A stretch of DNA of 64,000 nucleotides from JAUZOB01 sp963692465 (lineage in GTDB: Bacteria > Bacteroidota > Bacteroidia > Bacteroidales > Prolixibacteraceae), in contig OY829943.1 of the NCBI GenBank assembly GCA_963692465.1, positions 2,542,001 through 2,606,000 of the forward strand. The letters are read 5' to 3'. The position numbers and the translations under genes are program-made. Below, in pieces: positions 13,057-22,902 of the stretch (position 1 is its first letter; each line of letters starts with the position of its first letter). The notes below the pieces were generated by a model. That model had not been told where the DNA came from. It saw only the letters and a list, made by a program, of their open reading frames with translations, and did no database searches.

Positions 13057-14001
13057 ATGATAAAACTTACGATTGATAATATAGGAGTAGAAGTAGAGCC
13101 AGGGACAACTATTTTAAATGCAGCCCGGAAAATCGGGGGAAAAATAGTCCCTCCTGCGATGTGCTACTATTCAAAATTGCAGGGAACCGGAGGAAAATGT
13201 CGGGCTTGCCTGGTAAAAGTGGCAAAGTCATCGGAGAAAGATCCGAGGCCGATGCCCAAGTTAGTGCCTTCGTGTTCGACAATGGCACAGGATGGAATGG
13301 TAGTGCAGAATATTACGTCACCAGAAGTGCTCGAAGCAAGGAGAGCTATTGTTGAATTTCTATTATTAAATCATCCGCTGGATTGTCCGATTTGTGATCA
13401 GGCCGGAGAGTGCGATTTACAGAATCTTGCATATAATCACGGGGGCAATCTCACCCGGACTAAAGAAGAACGGCAAGTTCATGAAGTGAGCGACTTAGGT
13501 CCTTATATAAAGTTGAACCGTAATCGTTGTGTTCTTTGCTATCGTTGTGTTTATGTTGCAGATCAACTTACGAATGAACGGGTTCACGGAGTACTGTACC
13601 GGGGAGATCAGGCTGAGATATCAACTTATGTTGGGAAAGCGGTAGAAAATGATTTCTCAGGGAATATGATTGACGTTTGTCCTGTTGGAGCATTGACTGA
13701 TAAGACTTCTCGTTTTAAGAGCCGTATTTGGTTTACGAAGCCCTATGATGCACATCGGGATTGTCCGAAGTGTTCGGGTAAAGTGGTATTGTGGATGAAA
13801 GGAAACGAGGTGTTAAAAGTGTCGGCACGGAAAGATGCAAACGGGGAGGTTGAAGATTTTATATGCAATGAATGTCGGTTTGAGAAAAAGAACTTATCGG
13901 ACTGGCAATTGGACGGCCCCCGAAAAATAGAAGATACTTCTGTAATTTCATTGAACCATTATACCAATATCGATAAGTTGAAAAGAGAAGAAAATCAATA
14001 A
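13057..14001 (+). CDS. nuoG: NADH-quinone oxidoreductase subunit G, short form
   Basis: A 314-aa iron-sulfur subunit. In order: a 2Fe-2S ferredoxin domain (CYYSKLQGTGGKCRAC with a distal Cys), the His-Cys3 site NHPLDCPICDQAGEC, a 4Fe-4S pair (NRCVLCYRC and IDVCPVGAL), and a small zinc-ribbon-like tail with CPKC and CNEC. The large molybdopterin oxidoreductase-like domain of E. coli NuoG (about 900 aa in total) is absent. Short NuoG proteins of this size are familiar from Bacteroidota complex I operons, so this is not a truncation. ATG 13057 is chosen; a start at 12988 would overlap nuoF. Confidence 0.92.
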   Translation: MIKLTIDNIGVEVEPGTTILNAARKIGGKIVPPAMCYYSKLQGTGGKCRACLVKVAKSSEKDPRPMPKLVPSCSTMAQDGMVVQNITSPEVLEARRAIVEFLLLNHPLDCPICDQAGECDLQNLAYNHGGNLTRTKEERQVHEVSDLGPYIKLNRNRCVLCYRCVYVADQLTNERVHGVLYRGDQAEISTYVGKAVENDFSGNMIDVCPVGALTDKTSRFKSRIWFTKPYDAHRDCPKCSGKVVLWMKGNEVLKVSARKDANGEVEDFICNECRFEKKNLSDWQLDGPRKIEDTSVISLNHYTNIDKLKREENQ

Positions 14002-14003
14002 AA

Positions 14004-15026
14004 ATGGAAATTGATACACTGATATTCAAGACGATATTACTGATAGTTATTTTTTTGATATCGCTATTTGCAGCTTTGTATTTTACTTATGGAGAAAGGA
14101 AGATTGCAGCATTCTTTCAGGATCGTTTTGGTCCGAACAGAGCTGGTCCCGGGGGAATCTTTCAACCGTTTGCCGATGGAGTAAAAATGTTTATGAAGGA
14201 GGAAATAGTTCCTGCTTTAGCGAATAAGAAACTTTTTTGGTTAGGTCCGGCTATAACCATGTTTATGGCGTGTATGTCGAGTGCTGTAATTCCATGGGGC
14301 GGGACGATGGAGCTATTCGGTAAATCTTATAGCTTACAAGTGGCGGATTTGAATATTGGTGTTTTGTTTGTGTTTGCGGTAACCTCGCTTGGCGTATATG
14401 GAATAATGATTGGCGGGTGGGCTTCAAATAATAAGTTTTCTTTATTAAGTGCTGTTCGTGCTGGGTCGCAAATGATCAGCTATGAAGTAGCAATGGGTTT
14501 TGCTCTGATAGCCTTGGTGATGTGTAATAATTCGCTGAGTTTGGCTGATATCGTGAACTGTCAAAAGGATTTTCATTGGAATATATTTCGGCAACCATTA
14601 GGTTTTCTGGTATTTATTGTAACAGCATTTGCCGAGTGTAACAGAGCCCCATTTGATTTGGCTGAATGTGATTCCGAATTAATTGGGGGGTATCACACCG
14701 AGTTTAGTTCGATGAAATTAGGCTTTTTCCTGTTTTCAGAATATGTGAACATGTTTGTAAGTTCGGCAGTCATGTCGACCTTATATTTTGGAGGATGTAA
14801 TGTTCCTTTTGGTGAAAGTATGGGTTTGTCGCCTAATGTGTTAGCGTTGCTTGGAATGGCATTTCTTTTTGTAAAGATATTATTTTTTGTATTTTTCTTT
14901 ATGTGGATAAGATGGACCCTTCCTCGGTTTCGTTATGATCAATTGATGAGGTTGGGTTGGAAATGGCTGGTTCCATTAGCGATTATTAATATGGTGGTTA
15001 CCGGAGCTGTAATTACTTTTTTATAA
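14004..15026 (+). CDS. nuoH: NADH-quinone oxidoreductase subunit H
   Basis: A 340-aa membrane subunit linking the peripheral and membrane arms and forming the quinone entry channel. About eight transmembrane helices are evident. Conserved loops: GERKIAAFFQDRFGPNRAGP near 30-49 and AECNRAPFDLAECDSELIGG near 214-233. It starts 2 nt after the nuoG stop. Confidence 0.96.
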   Translation: MEIDTLIFKTILLIVIFLISLFAALYFTYGERKIAAFFQDRFGPNRAGPGGIFQPFADGVKMFMKEEIVPALANKKLFWLGPAITMFMACMSSAVIPWGGTMELFGKSYSLQVADLNIGVLFVFAVTSLGVYGIMIGGWASNNKFSLLSAVRAGSQMISYEVAMGFALIALVMCNNSLSLADIVNCQKDFHWNIFRQPLGFLVFIVTAFAECNRAPFDLAECDSELIGGYHTEFSSMKLGFFLFSEYVNMFVSSAVMSTLYFGGCNVPFGESMGLSPNVLALLGMAFLFVKILFFVFFFMWIRWTLPRFRYDQLMRLGWKWLVPLAIINMVVTGAVITFL

Positions 15027-15059
15027 AGAAATTATTCTTTGAATTGAAAAAAATGCCGT

Positions 15060-15635
15060 ATGGCCATGCAAACATTTACAAATAGGAGCAAATTAGTTTC
15101 GAATAAAAAGATGAGTTTCTGGGAGCAGGTTTATTTGCCTGCCATTTTCCATGGGTTATGGATTACATTAGGTCATTTTTTTAAACGAAAGGTAACAATA
15201 TCATTTCCGGAGAAGAAGCGGGAGTTTAGCCCGGTTTATCGGGGACAGCATGTCTTAAAGCGGGATGAGCAGGGAAGAGAACGATGCACTGCTTGCGGAT
15301 TGTGTGCCTTGGCCTGTCCGGCTGAAGCAATTACAATTGTGGCAGGAGAGCGTAAAGCGGGAGAAGAACATTTATACCGGGAAGAAAAGTATGCTGTTTC
15401 TTATGAGATCAATATGTTGAGATGTATCTTTTGTGGCTTTTGCGAAGATGCCTGTCCCAAGGAAGCAATATTCTTAACCGATCGGATTGTGGATCCGGAA
15501 TACAAGCGGCCTTTATTTATTTATGGGAAAGATAAATTATTGGAATCTGTTGACCAAAGGATTGATGTGTCGAAAAGGCAGACAAAGCAAGTCCTTGAAT
15601 TTAAAAAAGATAAACGGTTTAATCATAACCGTTAA
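15060..15635 (+). CDS. nuoI: NADH-quinone oxidoreductase subunit I
   Basis: A 191-aa peripheral-arm ferredoxin subunit with two 4Fe-4S clusters (N6a and N6b): CTACGLCALACPAEAI and CIFCGFCEDACPKEAI, each with the CxxCxxCxxxCP pattern. An N-terminal amphipathic or hydrophobic stretch precedes them, as is usual for NuoI. Confidence 0.96.
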   Translation: MAMQTFTNRSKLVSNKKMSFWEQVYLPAIFHGLWITLGHFFKRKVTISFPEKKREFSPVYRGQHVLKRDEQGRERCTACGLCALACPAEAITIVAGERKAGEEHLYREEKYAVSYEINMLRCIFCGFCEDACPKEAIFLTDRIVDPEYKRPLFIYGKDKLLESVDQRIDVSKRQTKQVLEFKKDKRFNHNR

Positions 15636-15667
15636 GAAGAAATTGTGACAAGAAAAAGATTATATAT

Positions 15668-16168
15668 ATGAGTCTTTTATTTTACATTTTAGCTGCACTA
15701 TCTGTAATAACGGCACTGGGCGTTGTCTTTGCTCGGAATCCGATTAATAGTGTGTTATCTTTAATTGCCTGTTTTTTGACTATAGCAGGGCATTATCTTT
15801 TGTTGAATGCACAGTTTTTAGCCATTGTGCATATCATTGTATACACCGGAGCTATTATGGTCTTGTTTTTATTTGTCATTATGTTGATGAATCTGAATAA
15901 GGTTGAAGAACCCCATAAAGACCTGATGACTAAAATTGCTGCAATAGTCTCAGGGGGATTATTGTTATTGGTGTTATTAGCAGCGACGGCTAAAGGGATG
16001 TTAATAACTCCGGCTGCAAATTGTCCAACTGATATGGGGTTGGTAAAGAATTTGGGACTGGTTTTGTATCGGGATTATCTTTATCCGTTTGAAACATCTT
16101 CCATATTGTTCTTATCGGCAATCGTAGGGGCTATGTTATTAGGGAAACAGGAAAAAAATAAAAAATAG
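15668..16168 (+). CDS. nuoJ: NADH-quinone oxidoreductase subunit J
   Basis: A 166-aa membrane subunit with about five transmembrane helices and the ND6-like motif IVYTGAIMVLFLFVIMLMN. It sits 3 nt before nuoK in the conserved J-K-L-M-N order. Confidence 0.94.
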   Translation: MSLLFYILAALSVITALGVVFARNPINSVLSLIACFLTIAGHYLLLNAQFLAIVHIIVYTGAIMVLFLFVIMLMNLNKVEEPHKDLMTKIAAIVSGGLLLLVLLAATAKGMLITPAANCPTDMGLVKNLGLVLYRDYLYPFETSSILFLSAIVGAMLLGKQEKNKK

Positions 16169-16171
16169 ACT

Positions 16172-16501
16172 ATGAATCAGATCGTAAGTGCACTTCAGGG
16201 AATCCCGATCGAACATTATATTGTCCTTTGCCTTATTCTGTTTGCAATCGGGGTGATGGGAGTATTATATCGGCGTAATGCGATAATAATCTTAATGTGT
16301 GTTGAATTGATGCTGAATTCTGTTAATTTATTACTGGCGGCTTTTTCTGCATATCATGCTGATGCAGCCGGACAGATATTTGTCTTTTTTATCATGCTTG
16401 TAGCTGCAGCGGAAGTTGCAGTTGGGCTTTCAATCATTGTTTTAATGAAGCGTAATAATAATTCGGTAGATATTAATCTATTGAGAAGGTTAAAAGGATA
16501 A
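16172..16501 (+). CDS. nuoK: NADH-quinone oxidoreductase subunit K
   Basis: A 109-aa membrane subunit with three transmembrane helices. The conserved glutamates of the proton path are visible in MCVELMLNSVNL and AAAEVAVGLSI. Length is typical. Confidence 0.95.
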   Translation: MNQIVSALQGIPIEHYIVLCLILFAIGVMGVLYRRNAIIILMCVELMLNSVNLLLAAFSAYHADAAGQIFVFFIMLVAAAEVAVGLSIIVLMKRNNNSVDINLLRRLKG

Positions 16502-16532
16502 ATCGTAATTATTTGAAAAATATCTGCATACG

Positions 16533-18422
16533 ATGATAGAGAAAATTGCATGGATGATACCTCTTTTCCCGCTGTTGGGTTTTATTATAAACGGCGTGGG
16601 GAAGAAATATATCGGGCGTAAGCAATCCGGGATACTGGCAAGTGTGATGGTATTTATTCCGCTTGTTTTTGCTTTTGATTTGTTTTTTAGTGTAAAAGAC
16701 AAGATAACCCTTCATTTGTTTGATTGGATATCTGCCGGATCGGTAAATATTCCGTTTGATCTTTTGATTGATCCGCTTTCCATTTTAATGATGTTGATTA
16801 TCACTGGCGTTGGTTTCTTGATCCATGTGTATTCAATTGGTTATATGGGTCATGATGAACATGCGCAAACATTTTTCAGCTATTTGAATCTGTTCATCTT
16901 TTTCATGCTTTTGCTTGTATTAGGGGCGAATTATCTGATTCTGTTTATTGGTTGGGAAGGTGTTGGTCTGTGTTCTTATTTGCTGATCGGGTTTTGGTAT
17001 AAAGTTCGAGAGAATAATAATGCGGCAAGGAAGGCTTTCATTATGAACCGAATTGGGGATTTCGGATTTTTGTTAGGAATTATTCTAATGCTTTGCACTT
17101 TTGGAACGGTAAGTTTCAGTGATGTGTTTTCAGCAGCAGGTTCGCTTCAGTCGGGAAATGGATTAATTACGGCTATAACTATGTTGTTGATGATTGGGGC
17201 GATTGGTAAAAGTGCACAGATTCCCCTTTATACCTGGTTGCCGGATGCGATGGCTGGTCCGACGCCCGTCTCTGCATTAATTCATGCTGCAACGATGGTA
17301 ACGGCCGGAATTTATATGATTGCAAGAAGTAGCGTGTTGTATTCGCTTGCTCCGATGACTTGTGGTGTTATTGTGGTAATTGGATTGGCAACAGCTGTAT
17401 TTGCTGCAACAATCGGTCTTTTACAAAATGATATCAAAAAAGTTCTGGCTTATTCAACTGTCAGTCAGTTGGGATATATGTTTATGGCACTTGGGTTAGG
17501 TGCTTTTTCGTCTGCTATGTTTCATGTAACGACTCATGCGTTTTTTAAAGCATTGCTATTCCTTGCTGCAGGAAGTGTTATTCATGCAATTGGAGGAGCA
17601 CAAGACCTTCGGGGAATGGGAGGTCTGAGGAAAAAAATGCCGGTTACTTTTTATACTTTTTTAATTGCAACGCTTGCGATTACAGGAATTCCTCCTTTCT
17701 CGGGGTTTTTCTCAAAAGATGAGATATTATCCAAAGCTTTTGAAGCCAATCCGACTCTTTGGATCTTGGGCGTAATTGGAGCTTTATTTACCTGTTTCTA
17801 TATGTTTCGTTTAGTTTATCTGGTGTTTTACGGAAAATTCAGGGGAACGGCAGAGCAGGAAAGAGAAATTCATGAATCGCCGTTGGTGATGACAATTCCG
17901 TTAATGATTCTCGGGGTATTGTCGTTCTTTGGCGGATTCTTGAATATTCCCTTTATGTGGGGAGGAAAAGAAAGCTTAGCAGCTTATCTAAAGCCTTCGT
18001 TCGGGAATATTCAACCTGCAACAGAAACGCTGAATTTTCAAACAAATCTGGGGTTGATTGTTGCAACGGTTGTTTTGCTTATCGTTGTTATTCTTATAAC
18101 AAGGTATCTTTACCTTAAAAAGCGATTGGTTCCGAAAGGAGATGAAACAGATAGGAAAGGGTTGGAACGGATTATTTATAACAAATATTTTATTGACGAG
18201 ATATATAATACTGTTTTTGTAAAAAGCTACAATTATTTATCAGAACATGTTCTGTTCTGGTTTGATCGGGTTATTGTAGATGGAATTGTCAATTCATTTG
18301 GAGAGATGGCGATTACCAGTGGAAAAACCGTTAAAAGATTGCAGAACGGAAATATAAGTTTCTATTTATTTGTAATGGCTTGGGCTATTATTGCAATGTT
18401 TATATATCTGATATTTATTTAA
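16533..18422 (+). CDS. nuoL: NADH-quinone oxidoreductase subunit L
   Basis: A 629-aa antiporter-like proton-pumping subunit at the distal end of the membrane arm. The conserved LFIGWEGVGLCSYLLIGF segment (key Glu), KSAQIPLYTWLPDAMAGPTP (key Lys) and HAATMVTAGIYMIAR are present. Residues after about 490 form the long lateral helix and terminal transmembrane anchor typical of NuoL. Confidence 0.96.
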   Translation: MIEKIAWMIPLFPLLGFIINGVGKKYIGRKQSGILASVMVFIPLVFAFDLFFSVKDKITLHLFDWISAGSVNIPFDLLIDPLSILMMLIITGVGFLIHVYSIGYMGHDEHAQTFFSYLNLFIFFMLLLVLGANYLILFIGWEGVGLCSYLLIGFWYKVRENNNAARKAFIMNRIGDFGFLLGIILMLCTFGTVSFSDVFSAAGSLQSGNGLITAITMLLMIGAIGKSAQIPLYTWLPDAMAGPTPVSALIHAATMVTAGIYMIARSSVLYSLAPMTCGVIVVIGLATAVFAATIGLLQNDIKKVLAYSTVSQLGYMFMALGLGAFSSAMFHVTTHAFFKALLFLAAGSVIHAIGGAQDLRGMGGLRKKMPVTFYTFLIATLAITGIPPFSGFFSKDEILSKAFEANPTLWILGVIGALFTCFYMFRLVYLVFYGKFRGTAEQEREIHESPLVMTIPLMILGVLSFFGGFLNIPFMWGGKESLAAYLKPSFGNIQPATETLNFQTNLGLIVATVVLLIVVILITRYLYLKKRLVPKGDETDRKGLERIIYNKYFIDEIYNTVFVKSYNYLSEHVLFWFDRVIVDGIVNSFGEMAITSGKTVKRLQNGNISFYLFVMAWAIIAMFIYLIFI

Positions 18423-18442
18423 TGACAATAAGCTAAACTTAT

Positions 18443-19896
18443 GTGGTTATGCTGACTTTAATACTTATAGGATTTCCTTTTATATCTGGTTTACTGCTTT
18501 TAGGATTCAAAAAGAATGCAGTGCTTGTAAAAAAACTGTCTTTATGTTCGTCACTTATAAGTGTTATATTGGCAGGGTTGGTGTTGTTGGCATTTAAAAG
18601 TGGACAGCAACAGAATTTGTCTGTTGATTTTCTCTGGATATCGACACTTGGAATTCATTTCCATTTTGGAGTGGATGGAATTAGTATGGTTATGATTATT
18701 CTTTCAACCATTTTAATGCCGTTCATCATTCTCGCAGGGAAGAAGGAAGAAACGAAGGCCAATATTTTATATCCTTTGATGTTGTTTATGCAGGGAGCAA
18801 TGCTGGGAGTCTTTACTTCATTGGATTGTTTCTTATTTTATATTTTTTGGGAACTGTCGTTAGTCCCGATTTATTTTATTCTGCTAATCTGGGGTGGGAA
18901 AAATAAGAAAAGAATAACTCTTAAGTTCTTCATTTATACGTTAGTTGGAAGTTTATTGATGCTTATTGCTTTCGTAACCTTGTATTTATTGAGTCCGACG
19001 CACACTTTTGATATTAAAGGCATTTATGGATTGAATCTGCCGTTAGGTGTACAGTCCTGGTTGTTTTGGTTTATTTTTATTGCATTTGCAATAAAAATGC
19101 CGATTTTTCCTTTTCATACGTGGCAACCGGAGACCTATACTGTTGCTCCAATTCAGGGGACAATGCTGCTGGCAGGTATTATGTTGAAGATGGGGATTTA
19201 TGGAGTGATCAGATGGCTTCTACCAGTGGTTCCATTAGGGGTAGCACAATGGGGAAATGTAGCCATGGTACTTGCTTTAATCGGAGTTGTTTATGGCTCA
19301 ATTATTGCTTTAAAACAGAATGATTTAAAAACACTCGTTGCTTATTCTTCGATCGCTCATGTTGGTTTGATTGCAGCAGGTCTTTTTGCTGGAAATTTCA
19401 GAGCCTGCAAGGAGTTATGTTTCAAATGTTGGTTCATGGGATAAATATTGTAGGGCTTTTCTATTTGATTGATATTATAGAGAAAAAAACAGGAACGCGA
19501 AATTTATCGGAATTAGGCGGAATCAGAAGTCTTGCTCCTCGATTTACGACCATCTTTATGATCGTTATGGTTGGAATGATTGCGTTGCCTTTGACCGATG
19601 GATTTATTGGGGAGTTCTTGCTGATTTCAGGGATCTTCAGATATAATGTTTGGATGGGAACAGTGGCTGGACTTACGTTAGTTTTGGGGGCTATTTATAT
19701 GCTTTATATGTTCCAAAAGGTCATGTTAGGAGAACCTAGTAGTTTTTCTTCAAAATTTCATGATATAAGAGGAGCGGATTTGATCGGATTATGCGTTATT
19801 GCAGTCATGATAATTGTCTTGGGTGTTTATCCCCAGCCAATTCTTAATTTGACTTCTGATGCAATAAATTCGTTGTTTTCGTTTATTGTTTATTAA
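18443..19896 (+). pseudogene. nuoM: NADH-quinone oxidoreductase subunit M, frameshifted
   Basis: Antiporter-like membrane subunit of complex I, broken into two frames. Frame one (18443-19444) is a normal NuoM through VAYSSIAHVGLIAAGLFAGNF and then runs into unrelated residues. The frame beginning MFQMLVHGINIVGLFYLIDI (from 19417) continues the expected protein to 19896. Adding one base, most simply a G at about 19401-19404, restores NFRGLQGVMFQML and a protein of about 484 aa, the normal length. Both flanking parts are well conserved and all other nuo genes are intact, so this is either a sequencing or assembly error, a very recent mutation or, less likely, programmed frameshifting. Confidence 0.88.
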
Positions 19897-19929
19897 CATA
19901 GGAAATAAAATTCTATTAAGTAGATAGAT

Positions 19930-21306
19930 ATGGCAGCATTAATCAGTTTAGCAGTTTTTGGGATTGTTCTTTTGTATACTGAATTAGTCAGGAATAAAAA
20001 GATTATGCTTCCAATTGCTGTTTGTGGACTTTTAGTGACTTTGGGATTGACTCTGGCAGATTGGAATCATCCGTATTCGTGCTTTAATAATCTGGCTGTA
20101 GTTGATAATTATTCCATAGCGTTTAATGCGTCAATTTTGGTGTGTACTTTATTTACGATATTGCTTTCCGGATATTATTTTCAGGGAGTACAGCAGCATG
20201 TGTCAGAAATCATGACTTTGATTTTTTTCACGGTCTTTGGGGCATTTTTGATTACTGGATTTTCTAACATGATTATGTTGTTTCTAGGAATAGAAACATT
20301 ATCAATACCGTTATACATACTGGCTGGGAGTAAGAAGTTTTCTTTTAGGTCCAATGAGGCATCCTTTAAATATTTTATAATGGGGGCTTTTGCGTCGGCT
20401 ATTTTATTATTGGGAATTGCATTGGTATATGGTGCTTCAGGGAAATTTCAACTTACGGACATTGCTGCATATGTATCTAAAACACAACAATTCCCTTCTG
20501 TTTTTTATATGGGAGTTGTGATGATTCTTGTGGGATTTGGATTTAAAGTATCGGCAGCCCCATTTCATTTCTGGACTCCGGATGTATATGAAGGATCTCC
20601 TACATTGATTACTGCATTTATGGCAACGGTTGTGAAGATGGCTGGTTTTGCTGCTTTTTACAGAGCTTTTTCGATCGCTTTCCCTGGAATATATTCATTC
20701 TGGACTCCGATTGTGGGCGGTTTTGTGATTCTGACTTTGTTAATCAGTAATTTTTCGGCACTATTACAGAAAGGAGTCAAACGATTATTGGCTTACTCCA
20801 GTATATCACATGCCGGATTTATATTGTTGGGAATTATTGCAATGAATAAATTTTCAGCAGGAAGTATTTTGTATTATACTCTTGCCTATTCGTTGGCTAC
20901 AATTCCTGCTTTTGGGGTTCTTATTCTGGTAAAGAATAATCATGGAGCCGATGACTCAATTAGTGCATTTAATGGGTTAGCCCGGAAGAATCCTTTTCTG
21001 GCAATAGTGATGTTGGTTGCGTTACTTTCAATGGCTGGTATTCCTGTTACAGCTGGATTTTTTGCTAAATACTATATTTTTGTGGCAGCGATTAATAGCG
21101 GATATATTCTCTTAACGCTTCTGGGTATTTTAGCTGCAGTGGTGGGAATTTATTACTATTTTACGTTGATGAATGCCATGTTTTTGAAACATGGGGAGAC
21201 AGAGAAAATTCATTGTCCTTATTTATTTGGTATTTCTTTATTGATCACAACGATATTGACGCTTGTGCTTGGGATAAGACCTGATTTGATTATTAATTTA
21301 TTGTAG
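19930..21306 (+). CDS. nuoN: NADH-quinone oxidoreductase subunit N
   Basis: A 458-aa antiporter-like membrane subunit with about 13-14 transmembrane helices. Conserved features: FLGIETLSIPLYILAG (Glu), FKVSAAPFHFWTPDVYEGSPT (Lys) and LLAYSSISHAGFILLG. Last gene of the complex I operon. Its last 9 bases overlap, tail to tail, the end of the gene on the other strand. Confidence 0.95.
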   Translation: MAALISLAVFGIVLLYTELVRNKKIMLPIAVCGLLVTLGLTLADWNHPYSCFNNLAVVDNYSIAFNASILVCTLFTILLSGYYFQGVQQHVSEIMTLIFFTVFGAFLITGFSNMIMLFLGIETLSIPLYILAGSKKFSFRSNEASFKYFIMGAFASAILLLGIALVYGASGKFQLTDIAAYVSKTQQFPSVFYMGVVMILVGFGFKVSAAPFHFWTPDVYEGSPTLITAFMATVVKMAGFAAFYRAFSIAFPGIYSFWTPIVGGFVILTLLISNFSALLQKGVKRLLAYSSISHAGFILLGIIAMNKFSAGSILYYTLAYSLATIPAFGVLILVKNNHGADDSISAFNGLARKNPFLAIVMLVALLSMAGIPVTAGFFAKYYIFVAAINSGYILLTLLGILAAVVGIYYYFTLMNAMFLKHGETEKIHCPYLFGISLLITTILTLVLGIRPDLIINLL

Positions 21307-22212
21307 TCTGTTTGAAGGAGAATTGTTTCGGATGTTATTTTTACATCTGAAGAGAAGTAATGTAGGCTTCCCTTTATTTACTCCGGCATTTGCGATAAGC
21401 AGAGATCCATTCCGAAGGAAGCAGATTGCCTCTGCATCGGGAAATAGTTTTTTATCAAGTATCTCTATGGAGATTAATTTTCCTTTGCGGGAAAAGCGAT
21501 AAAGTAATTTTTCTTCTGCAGATAGAATATAGATTAGACCGGAGACCGGATTTATGGCAATGTCCGATGGTTTGAATAAGAGGTTTTGTGGTGAATTATC
21601 TGTTTTTTGTTGCTCAGGAATGCGAAAGTGGTGGGTAAACATATAATGTTGAATTTCGGGCAGATAAATAGAAAAAGCAGGAAGTTGTTTTATGTATTGT
21701 GAATGAAGATCAAGGCAGAAAATAGGTCGGCTTTTCTGTCGGGAATCTAAATTAATATAACCGCACTTGCAGACGATTAACAAACGATTCTCTTTGAAAT
21801 CATAAGCTATCCCTTCATTGTTAATTGCTGGAATCTTTGTTTGAATGTAGTTGAAAATTACATGTTTTTGTGGATTTCTGGATATTTCGGAAAGTTGACC
21901 GTCGCTTCGAAGAACGAATAGTGAATTTCCTGCTTTGGTAATTCCGTCGTAGTCACCGTAAGATCCGAATTTGAATTCTCTAGTAATTTTCTTTTGTGCC
22001 AAATTAAATATATAGACAATCCCTTTATCGTTCTGAATACAGGCAACTCGGTATGGGTCAATGGATGTAATCCCTGATATCTCATGCAGTGCATCTGGGA
22101 GAATAAATGATTCATCAGGTTTTTGCAGATTGTATCCATTTTGACCCCAGCAGGCAAAAGGGAATAATAAAATAGCCCAGAGTGTAATTCGAGGTGAATG
22201 AAAATAATTCAT
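21298..22212 (-). CDS. Secreted SdiA-regulated-like beta-propeller protein
   Basis: A 304-aa protein with a signal peptide (SPRITLWAILLFPFACWGQN) and repeated beta-rich blades, for example LHEISGITSIDPYRVACIQNDKG, NNEGIAYDFKENRLLIVCK and KPSDIAINPVSGLIYILSAEEK. This EG-x-x-Y / P-S-D-I-A pattern resembles the SdiA-regulated/NHL-like family of extracytoplasmic propellers, whose function is unknown. ATG 22212 is chosen because it places the signal peptide at the N-terminus; the longer frame to 22317 overlaps the upstream gene. It probably forms an operon with the leucine-rich repeat gene 53 nt upstream. Confidence 0.7.
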   Translation of the reverse strand: MNYFHSPRITLWAILLFPFACWGQNGYNLQKPDESFILPDALHEISGITSIDPYRVACIQNDKGIVYIFNLAQKKITREFKFGSYGDYDGITKAGNSLFVLRSDGQLSEISRNPQKHVIFNYIQTKIPAINNEGIAYDFKENRLLIVCKCGYINLDSRQKSRPIFCLDLHSQYIKQLPAFSIYLPEIQHYMFTHHFRIPEQQKTDNSPQNLLFKPSDIAINPVSGLIYILSAEEKLLYRFSRKGKLISIEILDKKLFPDAEAICFLRNGSLLIANAGVNKGKPTLLLFRCKNNIRNNSPSNRLQ

Positions 22213-22265
22213 AGAAGTGGTATGTGTTTTATTTTGATGCGAAGGTAGCCTAGATTCAGGGTTGT

Positions 22266-22754
22266 CTACTTTTTGATCTCTGTATATTTGAAATAGTACA
22301 AATTGCCTAACATCCATATACTGACGGGTACGTTGTGAATGCCAGTATCTGTTACGTCAATTATTTTCAGATTTTTTAATTCAGACAGAGACGGTAATTC
22401 AGATAGATTTGGATTGCCGGAGAGATACAATTCTTCAAGTTTCTTACACATTATTATAAGTTGATTCAAGTCCTGTAGATTATTATTGCGAACGGAAAGA
22501 GCTCTTAAGTTCGAGAGGTTTGCAATGTTATTGGGAAGTTCTGTTAGATTATTATTGTCAAGTATTAACATATAAATATTTTGGTCGAACGCATTAGCTG
22601 GTAATTTAGAGAGGTTCTGGTAACTTAAATCAAGAATTTTTGGGCCACCATTCATCATTCCATTGCCCGCGAAAACTTTAGCTTGTTTCTGCTCTTGAGC
22701 TGTGGCTGTTAATGATATAAACAGAAAAAAGAAACAGTAAAACGATGCTCTCAT
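22266..22754 (-). CDS. Secreted small leucine-rich repeat protein
   Basis: A 162-aa protein with a signal peptide (residues 1-19, SFYCFFFLFISLTATAQ) followed by about five leucine-rich repeats of roughly 23 residues: LDLSYQNLSKLP, LILDNNNLTELPNNI, LSVRNNNLQDL, LYLSGNPNLSELP and IIDVTDTGIHNVP. The pattern fits a bacterial LRR protein, probably a protein-interaction scaffold in the periplasm or at the surface. No catalytic domain is seen. Confidence 0.78.
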   Translation of the reverse strand: MRASFYCFFFLFISLTATAQEQKQAKVFAGNGMMNGGPKILDLSYQNLSKLPANAFDQNIYMLILDNNNLTELPNNIANLSNLRALSVRNNNLQDLNQLIIMCKKLEELYLSGNPNLSELPSLSELKNLKIIDVTDTGIHNVPVSIWMLGNLYYFKYTEIKK

Positions 22755-22851
22755 GATTGCTTATTTTATAAACGAAGTTACGAAATTATTGGGCAGTAGA
22801 AGATGAACGGGCTTATATTCTAATAGAATGAAGGGGATTTGAATATAAGAC

Positions 22852-22882
22852 TTGTGAATAAAGGGATAGTTTTATAAATTTG
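22852..22882 (+). promoter_or_regulatory. Promoter of clpP
   Basis: TTG (22852-22854) and TAAATTTG (22875-22882) match the Bacteroidota -33 and -7 elements with a 20-nt spacer, 20 nt before the clpP start codon. Confidence 0.7.
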
Positions 22883-22902
22883 GTGAAACAAAAGGGACAA
22901 TT

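Noticed and set aside
19417..19896. A separate 159-aa membrane protein gene after nuoM
   Set aside because: Its sequence is the expected C-terminal third of NuoM in another frame; there is no independent promoter or gap.
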